Shown: piece after piece, positions 8,348 to 17,151 of the stretch | Position numbering within the stretch: the stretch's first letter is position 1 | Layout: each line of letters begins with the position of its first letter | From: Lutimonas saemankumensis | Lineage (GTDB): Bacteria; Bacteroidota; Bacteroidia; Flavobacteriales; Flavobacteriaceae | Length of the DNA: 64,000 bases | Assembly: GCF_020171465.1 (NCBI RefSeq) | Contig: NZ_JAIUZR010000003.1 | Span: forward strand, 1,240,001 to 1,304,000 | Direction: 5' to 3' | Notes under the pieces: model-generated | Seen by the model: the letters and a program-made list of their open reading frames with translations, nothing else | The model's database searches: none | What the model was told of the DNA's origin: nothing | Made by a program: the position numbers and the translations under genes

Positions 8348-9796
8348 ATGGCCGATTCCAGGACCGCCTCGATGCGGTATTTAAAGAAATTTCAGCATGT
8401 TGTTGATATACAGCAGAAAATCATTTATTTTCTTTTAAGCATAATTTTTGCTTTTTTACTCACCTATTGGCTCAACAGTCCGGAACTGGATCAGGCACAG
8501 ATCTATGTGCTGTTTCTATTGTTTTTATCCATTGGCTTATGGGTCACGGAGGCTGTACCACCCTTTGCCGTAGGTCTGCTCATCTTTGGTTTTTTGGTAT
8601 TTGCGCTAGGTGGATATTATTCTGAAATAGATCCAGACAACGCTTCGAAATATGTTGCGAAATATGTTGAAACATGGTCAAATAGTGTCATATGGTTAAT
8701 GCTAGGTGGATTTGTAATGGCCGAAGCCATGCAAAAAGTGGGTCTTGATAAATCACTTTTCAAGATGACTATATCCAAATTTGGAAGTAAACCGAGAAAC
8801 GTGCTGCTGGGCATTATGTTGGTTACGGCCATTTTTTCTATGATCATGTCAAACACCGCAACAACGGCGATGATGATTGCGGCAGTGATACCATTTATAA
8901 ATACCCTGGATAAGGATTCTCCGATGTCCAAAGCGCTCTTAATCGGTATTCCCGCAGCGGCCTCTTTAGGTGGCATGGGAACCATTATCGGATCACCACC
9001 CAATGCTATTGCTGTAGACGCCATGAACAATCATGGGATAGAATTCGGGTTTTTGGAATGGATGATCATCGGTTTCCCGGTTGCCATTATTATGGTCTTC
9101 TTATTCTGGAGCTTTCTGATAACGAGGTACGTTCCTAAAGTGTCAAAAATTGACTTGTCTTTTCTGGACAGCCTTGAATCCAAAACCAGTTCAAGAATAT
9201 TTAATATCAAACGAAAAATTGTCTCAGGTGTGCTCCTGCTTACTTTAACCTTATGGCTTACCGGTAACATCCACGGAATTCCCGCCTCCGCAGTTTCGTT
9301 ATTGCCAATTATGCTGTTGACCATGCTGGGAATTGTATCGGGTAATGATGTTAGAAAATTACCTTGGGATACATTGATGTTGGTTGCAGGTGGTTTATCC
9401 CTGGGGCTAGCTATCCAGGAAACCGGACTGGCTGAATATTATGTGAGTTTACTTAGCAATTACGACCTGAATCTATATGCGCTGATGATCGTATTCTCAT
9501 TGCTTACGGTAATTCTTTCTAATTTTATGAGTAATACGGCAACTACGACCATTTTAATTCCTATTGCAATTATACTAGTGTCTTCAAACCAGGTAATTCT
9601 GCCCTTGGTCATTGGTTTAAGTGCTTCAGCTGCTCTGTTCCTTCCAATTTCAACCCCTCCTAATGCGATTGCATTCAGTACCGGTAAACTGGATCAAAAA
9701 GATTTCAGGGCGGGAGGATTGTTCGCAGGTCTGATCGGCCCAACGGTCATTATTTTGATGGTCTTGCTAATCAGCGTGATATATGTAGGAAATTAA
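8348..9796 (+). CDS. DASS/SLC13-family sodium-coupled anion symporter
   Basis: A 482-residue polytopic inner-membrane protein of the divalent anion:Na+ symporter family (CitT/VcINDY/NaDC relatives). Both Ser-Asn-Thr signatures that build the Na+ and substrate sites are present: MSNTATTAMM (SNT at 168-170) and MSNTATTTIL (SNT at 395-397). GSPPNAIAVDA and STPPNAIAFSTG are the paired second halves of those sites. Family substrates are dicarboxylates, citrate or sulfate; the sequence alone does not decide. It has its own promoter-like element and faces the convergent DUF368 pair. Confidence 0.9.
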   Translation: MADSRTASMRYLKKFQHVVDIQQKIIYFLLSIIFAFLLTYWLNSPELDQAQIYVLFLLFLSIGLWVTEAVPPFAVGLLIFGFLVFALGGYYSEIDPDNASKYVAKYVETWSNSVIWLMLGGFVMAEAMQKVGLDKSLFKMTISKFGSKPRNVLLGIMLVTAIFSMIMSNTATTAMMIAAVIPFINTLDKDSPMSKALLIGIPAAASLGGMGTIIGSPPNAIAVDAMNNHGIEFGFLEWMIIGFPVAIIMVFLFWSFLITRYVPKVSKIDLSFLDSLESKTSSRIFNIKRKIVSGVLLLTLTLWLTGNIHGIPASAVSLLPIMLLTMLGIVSGNDVRKLPWDTLMLVAGGLSLGLAIQETGLAEYYVSLLSNYDLNLYALMIVFSLLTVILSNFMSNTATTTILIPIAIILVSSNQVILPLVIGLSASAALFLPISTPPNAIAFSTGKLDQKDFRAGGLFAGLIGPTVIILMVLLISVIYVGN

Positions 9797-9812
9797 AGAT
9801 TAACCTGTTTAA

Positions 9813-10835
9813 TCAGGATGCAGATCTCTTATTTTTGTCTCCATACCAGTCTATTGCCAGAAGTATAGCGATTCCTAAGATGACATAAAAAATGGCCATC
9901 CAGGTTGTGTAGTCGGAAAAGTCAGGGATATACCTGATATAATTTTCAACAATTTTATTTCCCAAGCTGTCGTAAAGGTACTGCCCCTCTTCTGTTTTAT
10001 ACAGTTCTCTTTTCCATGGCCATACATTTCCTAGAGACCCGCCAATAAAACCAATGATCAGTGCCGTAATGATCTGGTGCCACCGTTTTAGAAGAAATCC
10101 AAGAATATGCGAGGTAACCACCAAACCAAAAATCGATCCCAGACCAAAGCTCGCTATTATTTTCATGTAGCGCATTCTTACCTCGTCGTAAACGAAATCA
10201 AAATTCAAGGTAAAAATATCTTGAATGGTCTTATAGAGTTCATTGACCGCATCAACGAGAAGTAATACATAATTCCCCATCAATATCAGAATAAAAGAAC
10301 CTGATAAACCTGGAAGAGTCATCCCTGAAACTCCTATGATACCGCACAAAAAAACAAACCATAAATTATCATTCTCCTTTGCAGGACTCATAAAGCTAAT
10401 GGATACACCAATTGCTACCCCAACTGCCATTGAAATAATATTGGTACGCGAAAAATCATTAAAATCCTTTGCCACATAATAAATAGAACCTAGAATCATT
10501 CCAAAAAACGTAGCCCATACATACAATTCGAAATTTTGTATCAGATAATCGAGAACCCTTGAAACTGAAAAGTAACTAAAAGTTGATCCGGCAAAGACCA
10601 GCAATAAAAACCTCCCATTGACATATTGATAAAAGCTTTTATATCTTCCATCGATCAAAAGTTTAAAAGCTTTACGGTTTATTTTCTGAAGAGAATAAAT
10701 CAGTTCCTCATAAAATCCTGTAACAAAGGCTACCAGGCCACCTGAGACCCCTGGAACTTTATTAGCGGCACCCATGGCTACCCCTTTGATAAAGAGTAGA
10801 ATCTTGTCCCCCAGTGTCCTTGTATTCTCTGCCAT
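9813..10835 (-). CDS. DUF368 membrane protein, second of a tandem pair (PopT-like)
   Basis: A 340-residue polytopic membrane protein. The N-terminal DUF368 signature GVAMGAANKVPGVSGG is clear, and a related internal segment (GVSGMTLPGLSGSFILILMG) follows, as expected of an internally duplicated transporter. DUF368 proteins (PopT) have been implicated in returning undecaprenyl phosphate across the cytoplasmic membrane for cell-wall precursor recycling; applying that here is inference from family. The start codon abuts the stop of the upstream paralogue with no gap, so the two are surely co-transcribed. The charged C-terminal extension (residues ~280-340) includes a ~30-residue extracytoplasmic-looking insert before the last helix. 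Confidence 0.88.
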   Translation of the reverse strand: MAENTRTLGDKILLFIKGVAMGAANKVPGVSGGLVAFVTGFYEELIYSLQKINRKAFKLLIDGRYKSFYQYVNGRFLLLVFAGSTFSYFSVSRVLDYLIQNFELYVWATFFGMILGSIYYVAKDFNDFSRTNIISMAVGVAIGVSISFMSPAKENDNLWFVFLCGIIGVSGMTLPGLSGSFILILMGNYVLLLVDAVNELYKTIQDIFTLNFDFVYDEVRMRYMKIIASFGLGSIFGLVVTSHILGFLLKRWHQIITALIIGFIGGSLGNVWPWKRELYKTEEGQYLYDSLGNKIVENYIRYIPDFSDYTTWMAIFYVILGIAILLAIDWYGDKNKRSAS

Positions 10836-11759
10836 CTAATCGTTCTTTTTAACAGCCAGTTTTTCTAAAAGGATGATAAACATAAACCCGGCAAAGGCAA
10901 GTAAGAGTGCCCATAAAAGTTGAGGGTCACCCTCATAGCTCCCGGGTAATACACTCTCCTCTCTTAATACTTTAATTTTACCATTTATGATTTCAGTCTC
11001 TAAAACTTCCTTCCATGGCCAGATTTTGTTCAATGAGCCTAAAATAAAACCAGTCAATACGGCAAGCGTTAAATTCTCATAATGATCGAACAGCCATTTT
11101 AATACTCTTGAAAAAGATAATAATCCTACTATGGCTCCTGAGATCAGCGTTATAAGCAGGATCACATTCCTGTCATGTATTGCATCGAGAACGGGCTTAT
11201 ACATTCCGAGCAATAATAAAATGAAACTGCCTGATATTCCGGGTAAGATCATGGCACAAATGGCCAATGCCCCGGATAGAAATACATAGGGATAGGAAGG
11301 ATTGGCTTCCTGCGGTGTCAGCTTAGTAATATAATAGGCAATCAAAGCCCCTGCAAACAGAAGAATTATAGTTCCTATTCTCCATTTATTGATTTGTTTT
11401 GCTACATAAATAATACTCGCCAAAACCAAGCCGAAAAAAAAGGACCAAATCAATATGGGCTGGTTTTCGAGTAAGTATTTGATCACTCTTGCCAGAGAAA
11501 TAATACTTATGGCTATTCCGATGACCAGTGAAAGCAGAAAGTTTCCGTTCAAGGCTCTCCACAAGGAAACAAAGCCCTCCTCCTTTAAAAGTTTAAGGTT
11601 TTTTAGATTTATATTACTTATTGAATCAATAAGTTCCTCGTAGATTCCTGAAATAAAAGCAATTGTCCCTCCTGAAACTCCTGGAACAACATCAGCGGCA
11701 CCCATGGCAACACCTTTTAATCCAACGACAAAATATTCTTTTAGGGTTCTCTTTCCCAC
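10836..11759 (-). CDS. DUF368 membrane protein, first of a tandem pair (PopT-like)
   Basis: A 307-residue polytopic membrane protein with the DUF368 signature GVAMGAADVVPGVSGGTIAF near the N-terminus and the second-half motif AICAMILPGISGSFILLLLG. It is clearly paralogous to the gene that follows it, and both share WPWK and HYENL/RWHQI-type segments near the C-terminus, so the pair arose by duplication. The family has been linked to undecaprenyl-phosphate translocation. A TAnnTTTG element lies 25 bases upstream of the ATG and probably drives both genes. The TPR gene lies downstream in the map but upstream in transcription, separated by 91 bases. Confidence 0.88.
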   Translation of the reverse strand: MGKRTLKEYFVVGLKGVAMGAADVVPGVSGGTIAFISGIYEELIDSISNINLKNLKLLKEEGFVSLWRALNGNFLLSLVIGIAISIISLARVIKYLLENQPILIWSFFFGLVLASIIYVAKQINKWRIGTIILLFAGALIAYYITKLTPQEANPSYPYVFLSGALAICAMILPGISGSFILLLLGMYKPVLDAIHDRNVILLITLISGAIVGLLSFSRVLKWLFDHYENLTLAVLTGFILGSLNKIWPWKEVLETEIINGKIKVLREESVLPGSYEGDPQLLWALLLAFAGFMFIILLEKLAVKKND

Positions 11760-11783
11760 GTTAACTTTCTAAAAATTAAGTGC

Positions 11784-11791
11784 CAAAGATA
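11784..11791 (-). promoter_or_regulatory. Candidate -7 promoter element for the DUF368 pair
   Basis: On the minus strand TATCTTTG matches TAnnTTTG, 24 bases before the ATG of the first DUF368 gene, in the gap after the TPR gene. Confidence 0.4.
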
Positions 11792-11850
11792 ACCAAAATT
11801 GCATTGAGCGCTATGATTAAATTTAGCTCTAAATAAAGAAGTTCAGAAAT

Positions 11851-13242
11851 TTAGTCTTTAAACTTATCGATTAAAAGTTTGACACTTTCAAGATCCATCA
11901 TGGTAGGGAAAATTTCGGAGGCCACACTTAGGAAGTCTATGTCTGACTTTAGGGATTTCTCAAAAAAGAATAAGCCCTCCTTTTCCTTTTGAATCAGAAA
12001 ATGCAAACCGGCGAGCCTGTAAGTGATCTCTGGCTCATCTTTATAAGATTCTCTGGCGTCCAGAAGAACCCTTATGGATTCATGAAATTCTCCTAAAAAA
12101 TGAAGAACATCCGAAAGAGCAAGATATACTTCTATCCTATCATCCTGAAGGCCAATACATTTATAATACGCGCGAGCAGCCTCTTCAAATAAATTTAGTT
12201 TCAGGTTTATTTCTGCAAACTTGTGCCAGTACAAATTATTTTCTTCATCAATTCCAAGAGCCTTATTGATATAAAAAAGCGCCTTGTGGTAATTTTTGTT
12301 ATTGATATATATATCCGTCAGAGCCAGCCATCCTTTGTCAAGCAGAGGGTCTTCATTAACGGTTTTGTTGTAAAAATCAATGGCATCTCTTACAGAATTC
12401 AGTTTTTCATAACATTTTCCTATTCTTAAATAGGCAAATGAAGTTGGCGTATCCAGTTCCATAGTTTTATGATAAAACTCAATGGCGTCTTCGTAGTGGC
12501 CCAATTCTTCAAGGGTTTTAGCCTTTTCGAGATGGGCTCCGATAAATTCCTCATCGATAAGTATGGAATACTCAAATGCCTGAAGTGCCTTTGGGTAATC
12601 ATAAACGATATAGTATTGTCTTCCCAGCTGATGCCAGGCTATCTCACTGTATGGATCCTTTTCAATGTAATTTTTGAGATATTCTATCGCCTCATCGTGT
12701 TTCTTCATCATATCAAAACAATAGATCACATTGTAAAGCGAAGAATAATTTTCATATTCAACATCAAGGCTCTTGGCAAAATTAAACCGAGCGGTATCAA
12801 AATCTTCCAGAAACAAATATTCCATTCCAATCATCGATAAAATTTCGGCATCATCATCAGCATATATCAAAGCTGTTTTCAAATTATCCACGGCCAGTTT
12901 ATGCTTTCCTCTTTTCGAATGAATTGTTGCCTTCTGTATATATATGTCCTCATTTGAAGGTTCAATTTCCTGAAGTCGATTGAGGATTTTTTCGGCTTTA
13001 TCCAGGTTTTCATCAAGAATCAATAATTCAACCTGAATCAATTGAAGACTAACAGAGGTAGGATGCTGAGAAAGGCCTAGGTGCAATGCTTTTTTTGCCA
13101 ATGAAAATTTTCCACTGTCAACATAGAACAAAATAATCTCTTCAAACTCATTGGAATCAAAAAAATATACACTGTTGGTTTTAAGCATCAATTCAAATTT
13201 GGATAAGGGCTGATTATCGTTATTATTTGAAAAGTGCTGCAT
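11851..13242 (-). CDS. Soluble tetratricopeptide-repeat protein
   Basis: A 463-residue protein made almost entirely of ~34-residue helical repeats of TPR type, e.g. AWHQLGRQYYIVYDYPKALQ and SFAYLRIGKCYEKLNSVRDA with the expected W/L-G-Y-A-P pattern. About 11-12 repeats fill residues ~30-430. There is no signal peptide or membrane segment, so it should be cytoplasmic. TPR arrays act as protein-binding scaffolds; the partner is unknown. It precedes the DUF368 pair on the same strand and is divergent from pyrR. A catalytic domain is not visible. Confidence 0.85.
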   Translation of the reverse strand: MQHFSNNNDNQPLSKFELMLKTNSVYFFDSNEFEEIILFYVDSGKFSLAKKALHLGLSQHPTSVSLQLIQVELLILDENLDKAEKILNRLQEIEPSNEDIYIQKATIHSKRGKHKLAVDNLKTALIYADDDAEILSMIGMEYLFLEDFDTARFNFAKSLDVEYENYSSLYNVIYCFDMMKKHDEAIEYLKNYIEKDPYSEIAWHQLGRQYYIVYDYPKALQAFEYSILIDEEFIGAHLEKAKTLEELGHYEDAIEFYHKTMELDTPTSFAYLRIGKCYEKLNSVRDAIDFYNKTVNEDPLLDKGWLALTDIYINNKNYHKALFYINKALGIDEENNLYWHKFAEINLKLNLFEEAARAYYKCIGLQDDRIEVYLALSDVLHFLGEFHESIRVLLDARESYKDEPEITYRLAGLHFLIQKEKEGLFFFEKSLKSDIDFLSVASEIFPTMMDLESVKLLIDKFKD

Positions 13243-13365
13243 AGAATAGCTTTTTAATTGATACTAAAATAATATCAATTGAGCCCGATGAGCGATCCAC
13301 CTTTAATTTTTCTTAACAATTTAATTAACACCTTGTAATTTTCTATGCTGTGACAAAAAAAACTG

Positions 13366-13373
13366 TAACTTTG
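13366..13373 (+). promoter_or_regulatory. Candidate -7 promoter element for the pyrR-pyrB-rnz operon
   Basis: TAACTTTG matches TAnnTTTG, 28 bases before the pyrR ATG. No pyrimidine attenuator hairpin is obvious in the short leader. Confidence 0.45.
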
Positions 13374-13401
13374 TTTCATATTTAAAGCCTTCAATGCTAC
13401 T

Positions 13402-13950
13402 ATGGCCAGAAAGACCTTACTTAACGAAAAGGAAATCTTAATTATTCTTAATCGTTTGGCGTGCCAGCTCATCGAAAATCATCAGGACTTTAGTAATACC
13501 ATATTAATAGGAATTCAACCCAGAGGAATTTTTCTGGCTGATCGACTCGTAAAAATTCTTCAGGAAGATTATCAGGTGAAAGATATAAAACTGGGGAAAC
13601 TTGATATTACCTTCTTCCGGGATGATTTTAGGAGAAGAGAAGATCCCTTGTCGGCGAGTACAACGGATATCAATTTTATCGTTGACAATAAAAATGTTGT
13701 TTTTATTGATGATGTTTTATTCTCTGGAAGAAGCATCCGAGCAGCCTTGACCGCAATTCAGGCCTTTGGAAGACCAAAAAATATCGAATTACTCGTATTG
13801 ATCGACCGAAGATTCAGCCGGCACCTGCCCATACAACCCGATTATAAGGGCAGGCAGGTAGATGTGATCAAGGATGAGCAGGTCAAGGTGGAGTGGAAAG
13901 AAAATGAACAAAAAGACAAGGTTTGTATCGTACGACCTGACACCGTATAG
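13402..13950 (+). CDS. pyrR: PyrR-type uracil phosphoribosyltransferase / pyrimidine regulator
   Basis: A 182-residue type I phosphoribosyltransferase. The PRPP-binding loop VVFIDDVLFSGRSIRAA is near residues 99-115, and GIQPRGIFLADRL is the expected N-terminal loop. Length fits PyrR, which in Firmicutes binds pyr mRNA and has weak UPRTase activity. In Bacteroidota RNA-binding regulation is less well supported, so enzyme activity is the safer call. It heads an apparent operon with pyrB (48-base gap) and three further genes. Confidence 0.92.
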   Translation: MARKTLLNEKEILIILNRLACQLIENHQDFSNTILIGIQPRGIFLADRLVKILQEDYQVKDIKLGKLDITFFRDDFRRREDPLSASTTDINFIVDNKNVVFIDDVLFSGRSIRAALTAIQAFGRPKNIELLVLIDRRFSRHLPIQPDYKGRQVDVIKDEQVKVEWKENEQKDKVCIVRPDTV

Positions 13951-13998
13951 TTTGAAGCAGAAAAAACTGAATATTAAAATTCAATTGCGACTAAGAAA

Positions 13999-14931
13999 AT
14001 GGCGAAATTAAGTGTATCTCATTTACTTGGGATAAAACATCTGAAACTTGAAGACATTAATTTAATTTTCAATACAGCCGATCATTTTAAAGAGGTTATC
14101 AACAGACCCATCAAAAAAGTTCCCTCGTTAAGAGATATAACCATCGCCAACTTATTTTTTGAAAACAGCACCCGAACCAAGCTTTCATTTGAACTGGCCG
14201 AAAAAAGACTTTCAGCAGACATTATAAATTTTTCAGCAGCTCAATCTTCGGTAAAAAAAGGTGAATCTCTTATCGATACAACCAATAATATTCTTTCGAT
14301 GAAGGTTGACATCATCGTTATGAGGCACCCGAATGAAGGAGCCTGCGATTTCCTTGCGAAACATGTTGACGCTAAAATCGTGAATGCCGGTGATGGTGCA
14401 CACGAGCACCCGACTCAGGCCTTACTCGATTCGTTTTCCATCAGAGAGAAACTAGGGGAGGTAAAAGGAAAAAAAGTAGTAATTATTGGAGATATTTTAC
14501 ATTCTAGGGTTGCTCTTTCAAATATCTATGCCTTAAAACTTCAAGGAGCTGAAGTGATGCTTTGCGGACCTACAACCCTTATTCCGAAATTTATCACCAA
14601 ACTTGGCGTAAGTTATGAAAAGGATCTTAGAAAGGCGCTTGAGTGGTGCGACGTTGCAAATGTTTTAAGGGTGCAACACGAAAGAATGGATGTCAAATAT
14701 TTCCCTTCTATAAGAGAATATACACAACTCTTTGGCATCAATAAAGAACTATTGGACAGCATAAACAAAGACATCGTTATTATGCATCCGGGTCCTATTA
14801 ACAGAGGGGTCGAACTGACTAGTGACGTGGCCGACTCTAAGCAATCCATTATTCTGAATCAGGTTGAAAACGGAGTTGCCGTCAGAATGGCAGTGATCTA
14901 TTTACTGGCACAGCAGATTAAACGAGATTAA
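13999..14931 (+). CDS. pyrB: Aspartate carbamoyltransferase catalytic subunit
   Basis: A 310-residue enzyme that joins carbamoyl phosphate and aspartate, the first committed step of de novo pyrimidine synthesis. The carbamoyl-phosphate signature FFENSTRTKLSFELAEKRL is at residues ~52-70. HEHPTQALLD near 134-143 and the C-terminal HPGPINRGVEL aspartate-binding loop are intact. There is no neighbouring pyrI regulatory subunit gene, which suits the unregulated catalytic-trimer class. It follows pyrR and is spaced 3 bases from the STAS-like gene. Confidence 0.95.
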   Translation: MAKLSVSHLLGIKHLKLEDINLIFNTADHFKEVINRPIKKVPSLRDITIANLFFENSTRTKLSFELAEKRLSADIINFSAAQSSVKKGESLIDTTNNILSMKVDIIVMRHPNEGACDFLAKHVDAKIVNAGDGAHEHPTQALLDSFSIREKLGEVKGKKVVIIGDILHSRVALSNIYALKLQGAEVMLCGPTTLIPKFITKLGVSYEKDLRKALEWCDVANVLRVQHERMDVKYFPSIREYTQLFGINKELLDSINKDIVIMHPGPINRGVELTSDVADSKQSIILNQVENGVAVRMAVIYLLAQQIKRD

Positions 14932-14934
14932 GTT

Positions 14935-15288
14935 ATGGAAATTATAAAAGAAGAATCTTATTACCATCTAATTCCGGAAGTAAACAACAAAATGAGTCCG
15001 GATGAGAGCTTAGCGAATTTTATGGATTCATTTAAAAAAAATTATGCTAACTTTAAGAAGATAAATCTAATATTGGATTTTTCTAATATTATTAACATAG
15101 ATTTAAATAAAATCTTGTTATTTTCGCCAATAAGCGAAGCGCATAAATCTAATAATAAATCTTTTGTGATAGTTTGCAGTGGAATAGAGTTTGACCAGGT
15201 ACCGGATGAAATTGTTGTGGTTCCCACTTTGAAAGAAGCAGAAGACATCATTGAAATCGAAGATATTGAACGTGATTTAGGAATTTAA
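14935..15288 (+). CDS. Small STAS-like protein of the pyrB-rnz cluster
   Basis: A 117-residue cytoplasmic protein with no signal peptide. Its alternating beta/alpha pattern (INLILDFSNIINIDL, then a helix, KSFVIVCSG, then VVVPTLKEAEDIIEIEDIERDLG) looks like a STAS or SpoIIAA fold. The C-terminal EAxDIIExEDIERDLG is highly regular in flavobacterial homologues, which are sometimes labelled 'ribonuclease Z' only because of their neighbour. There is no metallo-beta-lactamase motif here, so that label would be wrong. Start and stop are packed between pyrB (3 bases) and the T9SS-domain gene (9 bases). Function is unknown. Confidence 0.75.
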   Translation: MEIIKEESYYHLIPEVNNKMSPDESLANFMDSFKKNYANFKKINLILDFSNIINIDLNKILLFSPISEAHKSNNKSFVIVCSGIEFDQVPDEIVVVPTLKEAEDIIEIEDIERDLGI

Positions 15289-15297
15289 ACAGACTAT

Positions 15298-15660
15298 ATG
15301 GTAAAAAAACTACTCTCTATTATTTTTTTATTAACCTTTTCTACAGCTCTTCTTGCTCAGGAAGATGATGCTAAAGATCTTGAGATCCTCGAGAATGCTT
15401 TGATTGGGATACACGAAGTAGTGGCATCACCCAATCCATTTAGTGTGTCTACCCGTATCAGATTTGAGGCCGATGAAGAATTCGAAATAGATTTTCTTGT
15501 TAAAGATTTGCTGGGGAATACCGTTTACGCGAAAAAGCAGATCGCTAAAAAGGGTCATAATTCCATTACTTTCTACAGGGATGAACTGGAGTCTGGTATT
15601 TATATTTATTCTATAAAGACCAAGACAAAAGTTGTTTCCAAGAGGATGGTGATCAAATGA
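15298..15660 (+). CDS. Stand-alone T9SS type A sorting-domain protein
   Basis: A 120-residue secreted protein. The signal peptide (MVKKLLSIIFLLTFSTALLA) probably ends around residue 20. Only ~22 residues separate it from a type IX secretion C-terminal sorting domain that starts at SPNPF (44-48) and ends in the canonical GIYIYSI...KRMVIK. Normally such a domain is the tail of a large cargo; here it is nearly the whole protein. Its last four bases overlap the ribonuclease Z start (ATGA). A role as decoy, chaperone or small surface protein is speculation. No Cys or catalytic motif is evident. Confidence 0.8.
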   Translation: MVKKLLSIIFLLTFSTALLAQEDDAKDLEILENALIGIHEVVASPNPFSVSTRIRFEADEEFEIDFLVKDLLGNTVYAKKQIAKKGHNSITFYRDELESGIYIYSIKTKTKVVSKRMVIK

Positions 15661-16577
15661 GTTTAAGACTAACCATATTAGGTTGTCATTCTGCTACACC
15701 TAGAAGTCTAACATATACTTCATCTCAGTTTTTAGAGATGAACAATGAATGTTGCCTGATAGATTGTGGTGAGGGAACTCAACGCCAATTACGAAAATAC
15801 AAGATCAAGTTTTCAAGAATTAAATACATCTTTATTTCCCATTTGCACGGGGACCATTTTTTTGGTCTTATTGGTCTTATTTCTACCTTTAGCCTCCTCG
15901 GCAGAAATTCGGAACTTCACATCTATGGCCCAAAAGGATTGAAAGAAATTATTTTGCTCCAACTGAAGCTTTCCAAATCATGGGTAGACTTCCCCCTGCA
16001 TTTTCATGAATTAAGCAGTTCAGAAAGTGAGTTGATTCTTGAAAATGATCGAATAAAAGTTTACACCATCCCACTCAAACACAGGATATATACAAATGGT
16101 TTTCTTTTCACGGAACAACCATTGCCAAGAAAACTCAATATGAAGGAAATTTCCAAATACAAAGAAATTGATATCTGCGACTATCAAAATCTAAAAAACG
16201 GAAAAGACTTTACGCTTACTGACGGAAAAATAATTCCAAACAAAGACCTTACCATTGATCCGGCAGAGCCTTTGAGATACGGTTACTGCAGTGATACTGA
16301 ATACCATGAAGAAATCATTCCTCTAATTGAAAATATTGATCTTCTGTATCATGAAGCTACCTTTTTAGAAGAGCACAGGGACCTGGCGGAAAAAACAAAA
16401 CACAGTACCGCCTATCAGGCCGCTCAAATTGCTCATAAAGCTAAGGTTAAAAGGCTTTTACTAGGCCACTACTCAAGCCGATACACCTCCCTTGACCTGT
16501 TTTTGGAAGAGGCCAGTATACTATTTAAAAATACAGAGCTGGCCGAAGCTGGAAATCATATCCATCTCAGTAATTAA
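15657..16577 (+). CDS. rnz: Ribonuclease Z (tRNA 3'-processing endonuclease)
   Basis: A 306-residue metallo-beta-lactamase-fold nuclease that cuts tRNA precursors at the 3' end so that CCA can be added. The zinc motif SHLHGDHFFGL is at ~62-72, preceded by LIDCGEGTQRQ. A conserved H/GYCSDTEY segment and the C-terminal GHYSSRY histidine are present. This fits the tRNA genes here, which lack encoded CCA, and the CCA-adding enzyme at 20820. The start overlaps the preceding gene's stop by 4 bases. The 3' end overlaps the convergent CoA-binding gene by 4 bases. Confidence 0.95.
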   Translation: MSLRLTILGCHSATPRSLTYTSSQFLEMNNECCLIDCGEGTQRQLRKYKIKFSRIKYIFISHLHGDHFFGLIGLISTFSLLGRNSELHIYGPKGLKEIILLQLKLSKSWVDFPLHFHELSSSESELILENDRIKVYTIPLKHRIYTNGFLFTEQPLPRKLNMKEISKYKEIDICDYQNLKNGKDFTLTDGKIIPNKDLTIDPAEPLRYGYCSDTEYHEEIIPLIENIDLLYHEATFLEEHRDLAEKTKHSTAYQAAQIAHKAKVKRLLLGHYSSRYTSLDLFLEEASILFKNTELAEAGNHIHLSN

Positions 16578-16939
16578 AAGGAGTTCAGACTAAGCAACAC
16601 CAGGGAACAGGCCAGTTCAAATTCGACTTCATTTTCTACAAGAATAAGCTCTAACTCTCTATTTTCTGCCCCGGGATTGAATATCACTTTTTCCGGATTC
16701 AAATCCAGTATATAGTCATAGAATTGTCTTTGATTAAATGGATTCAAGTAGATCGTTACGGCATAAACATCATCAATCTTTTTAAACTCTGAAAAAAGTT
16801 TTACGCCCTCTACCTCACCTGCTGATATTCCGAGTGCGTAAACATCAAAATTATTCTTTTTTAACTTCTTTATTGCCATATTTGAATATCTGTTGCTATT
16901 CAACGAAGCTCCCAGGACGATCACTTTTTTCATTTTCAT
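16574..16939 (-). CDS. CoA-binding domain protein (CoA_binding_2, YccU-like)
   Basis: A 121-residue Rossmann-fold protein. The N-terminus VIVLGASLNSNRYSNMAI is the dinucleotide/CoA-binding glycine loop of the CoA_binding_2 family. The C-terminal IFNPGAENREL matches the conserved NPGxEN segment. The enzyme activity of these stand-alone proteins is not known. It is monocistronic and convergent with rnz. The start could be residue 1 or the third codon (MKMKK); the first is used here. Confidence 0.88.
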   Translation of the reverse strand: MKMKKVIVLGASLNSNRYSNMAIKKLKKNNFDVYALGISAGEVEGVKLFSEFKKIDDVYAVTIYLNPFNQRQFYDYILDLNPEKVIFNPGAENRELELILVENEVEFELACSLVLLSLNSF

Positions 16940-17151
16940 AATTTTGAGTTTTCATTTCTTCATTGGGTCGAAAGAGGAAGTAAGAATTTACATTTCTGGT
17001 TGTAAACTGGGAGCACAAGTAAATTATGCTCCTTTTAAGTAGGGTAAAATAATTCAATCCGTAGGGCTTCCCAACATTTTAACCGTTTTTTTTTGCCACA
17101 AGATATAATTTTTTGGATATTGCGAACCCAACCAAAATATCCTAAACAATT

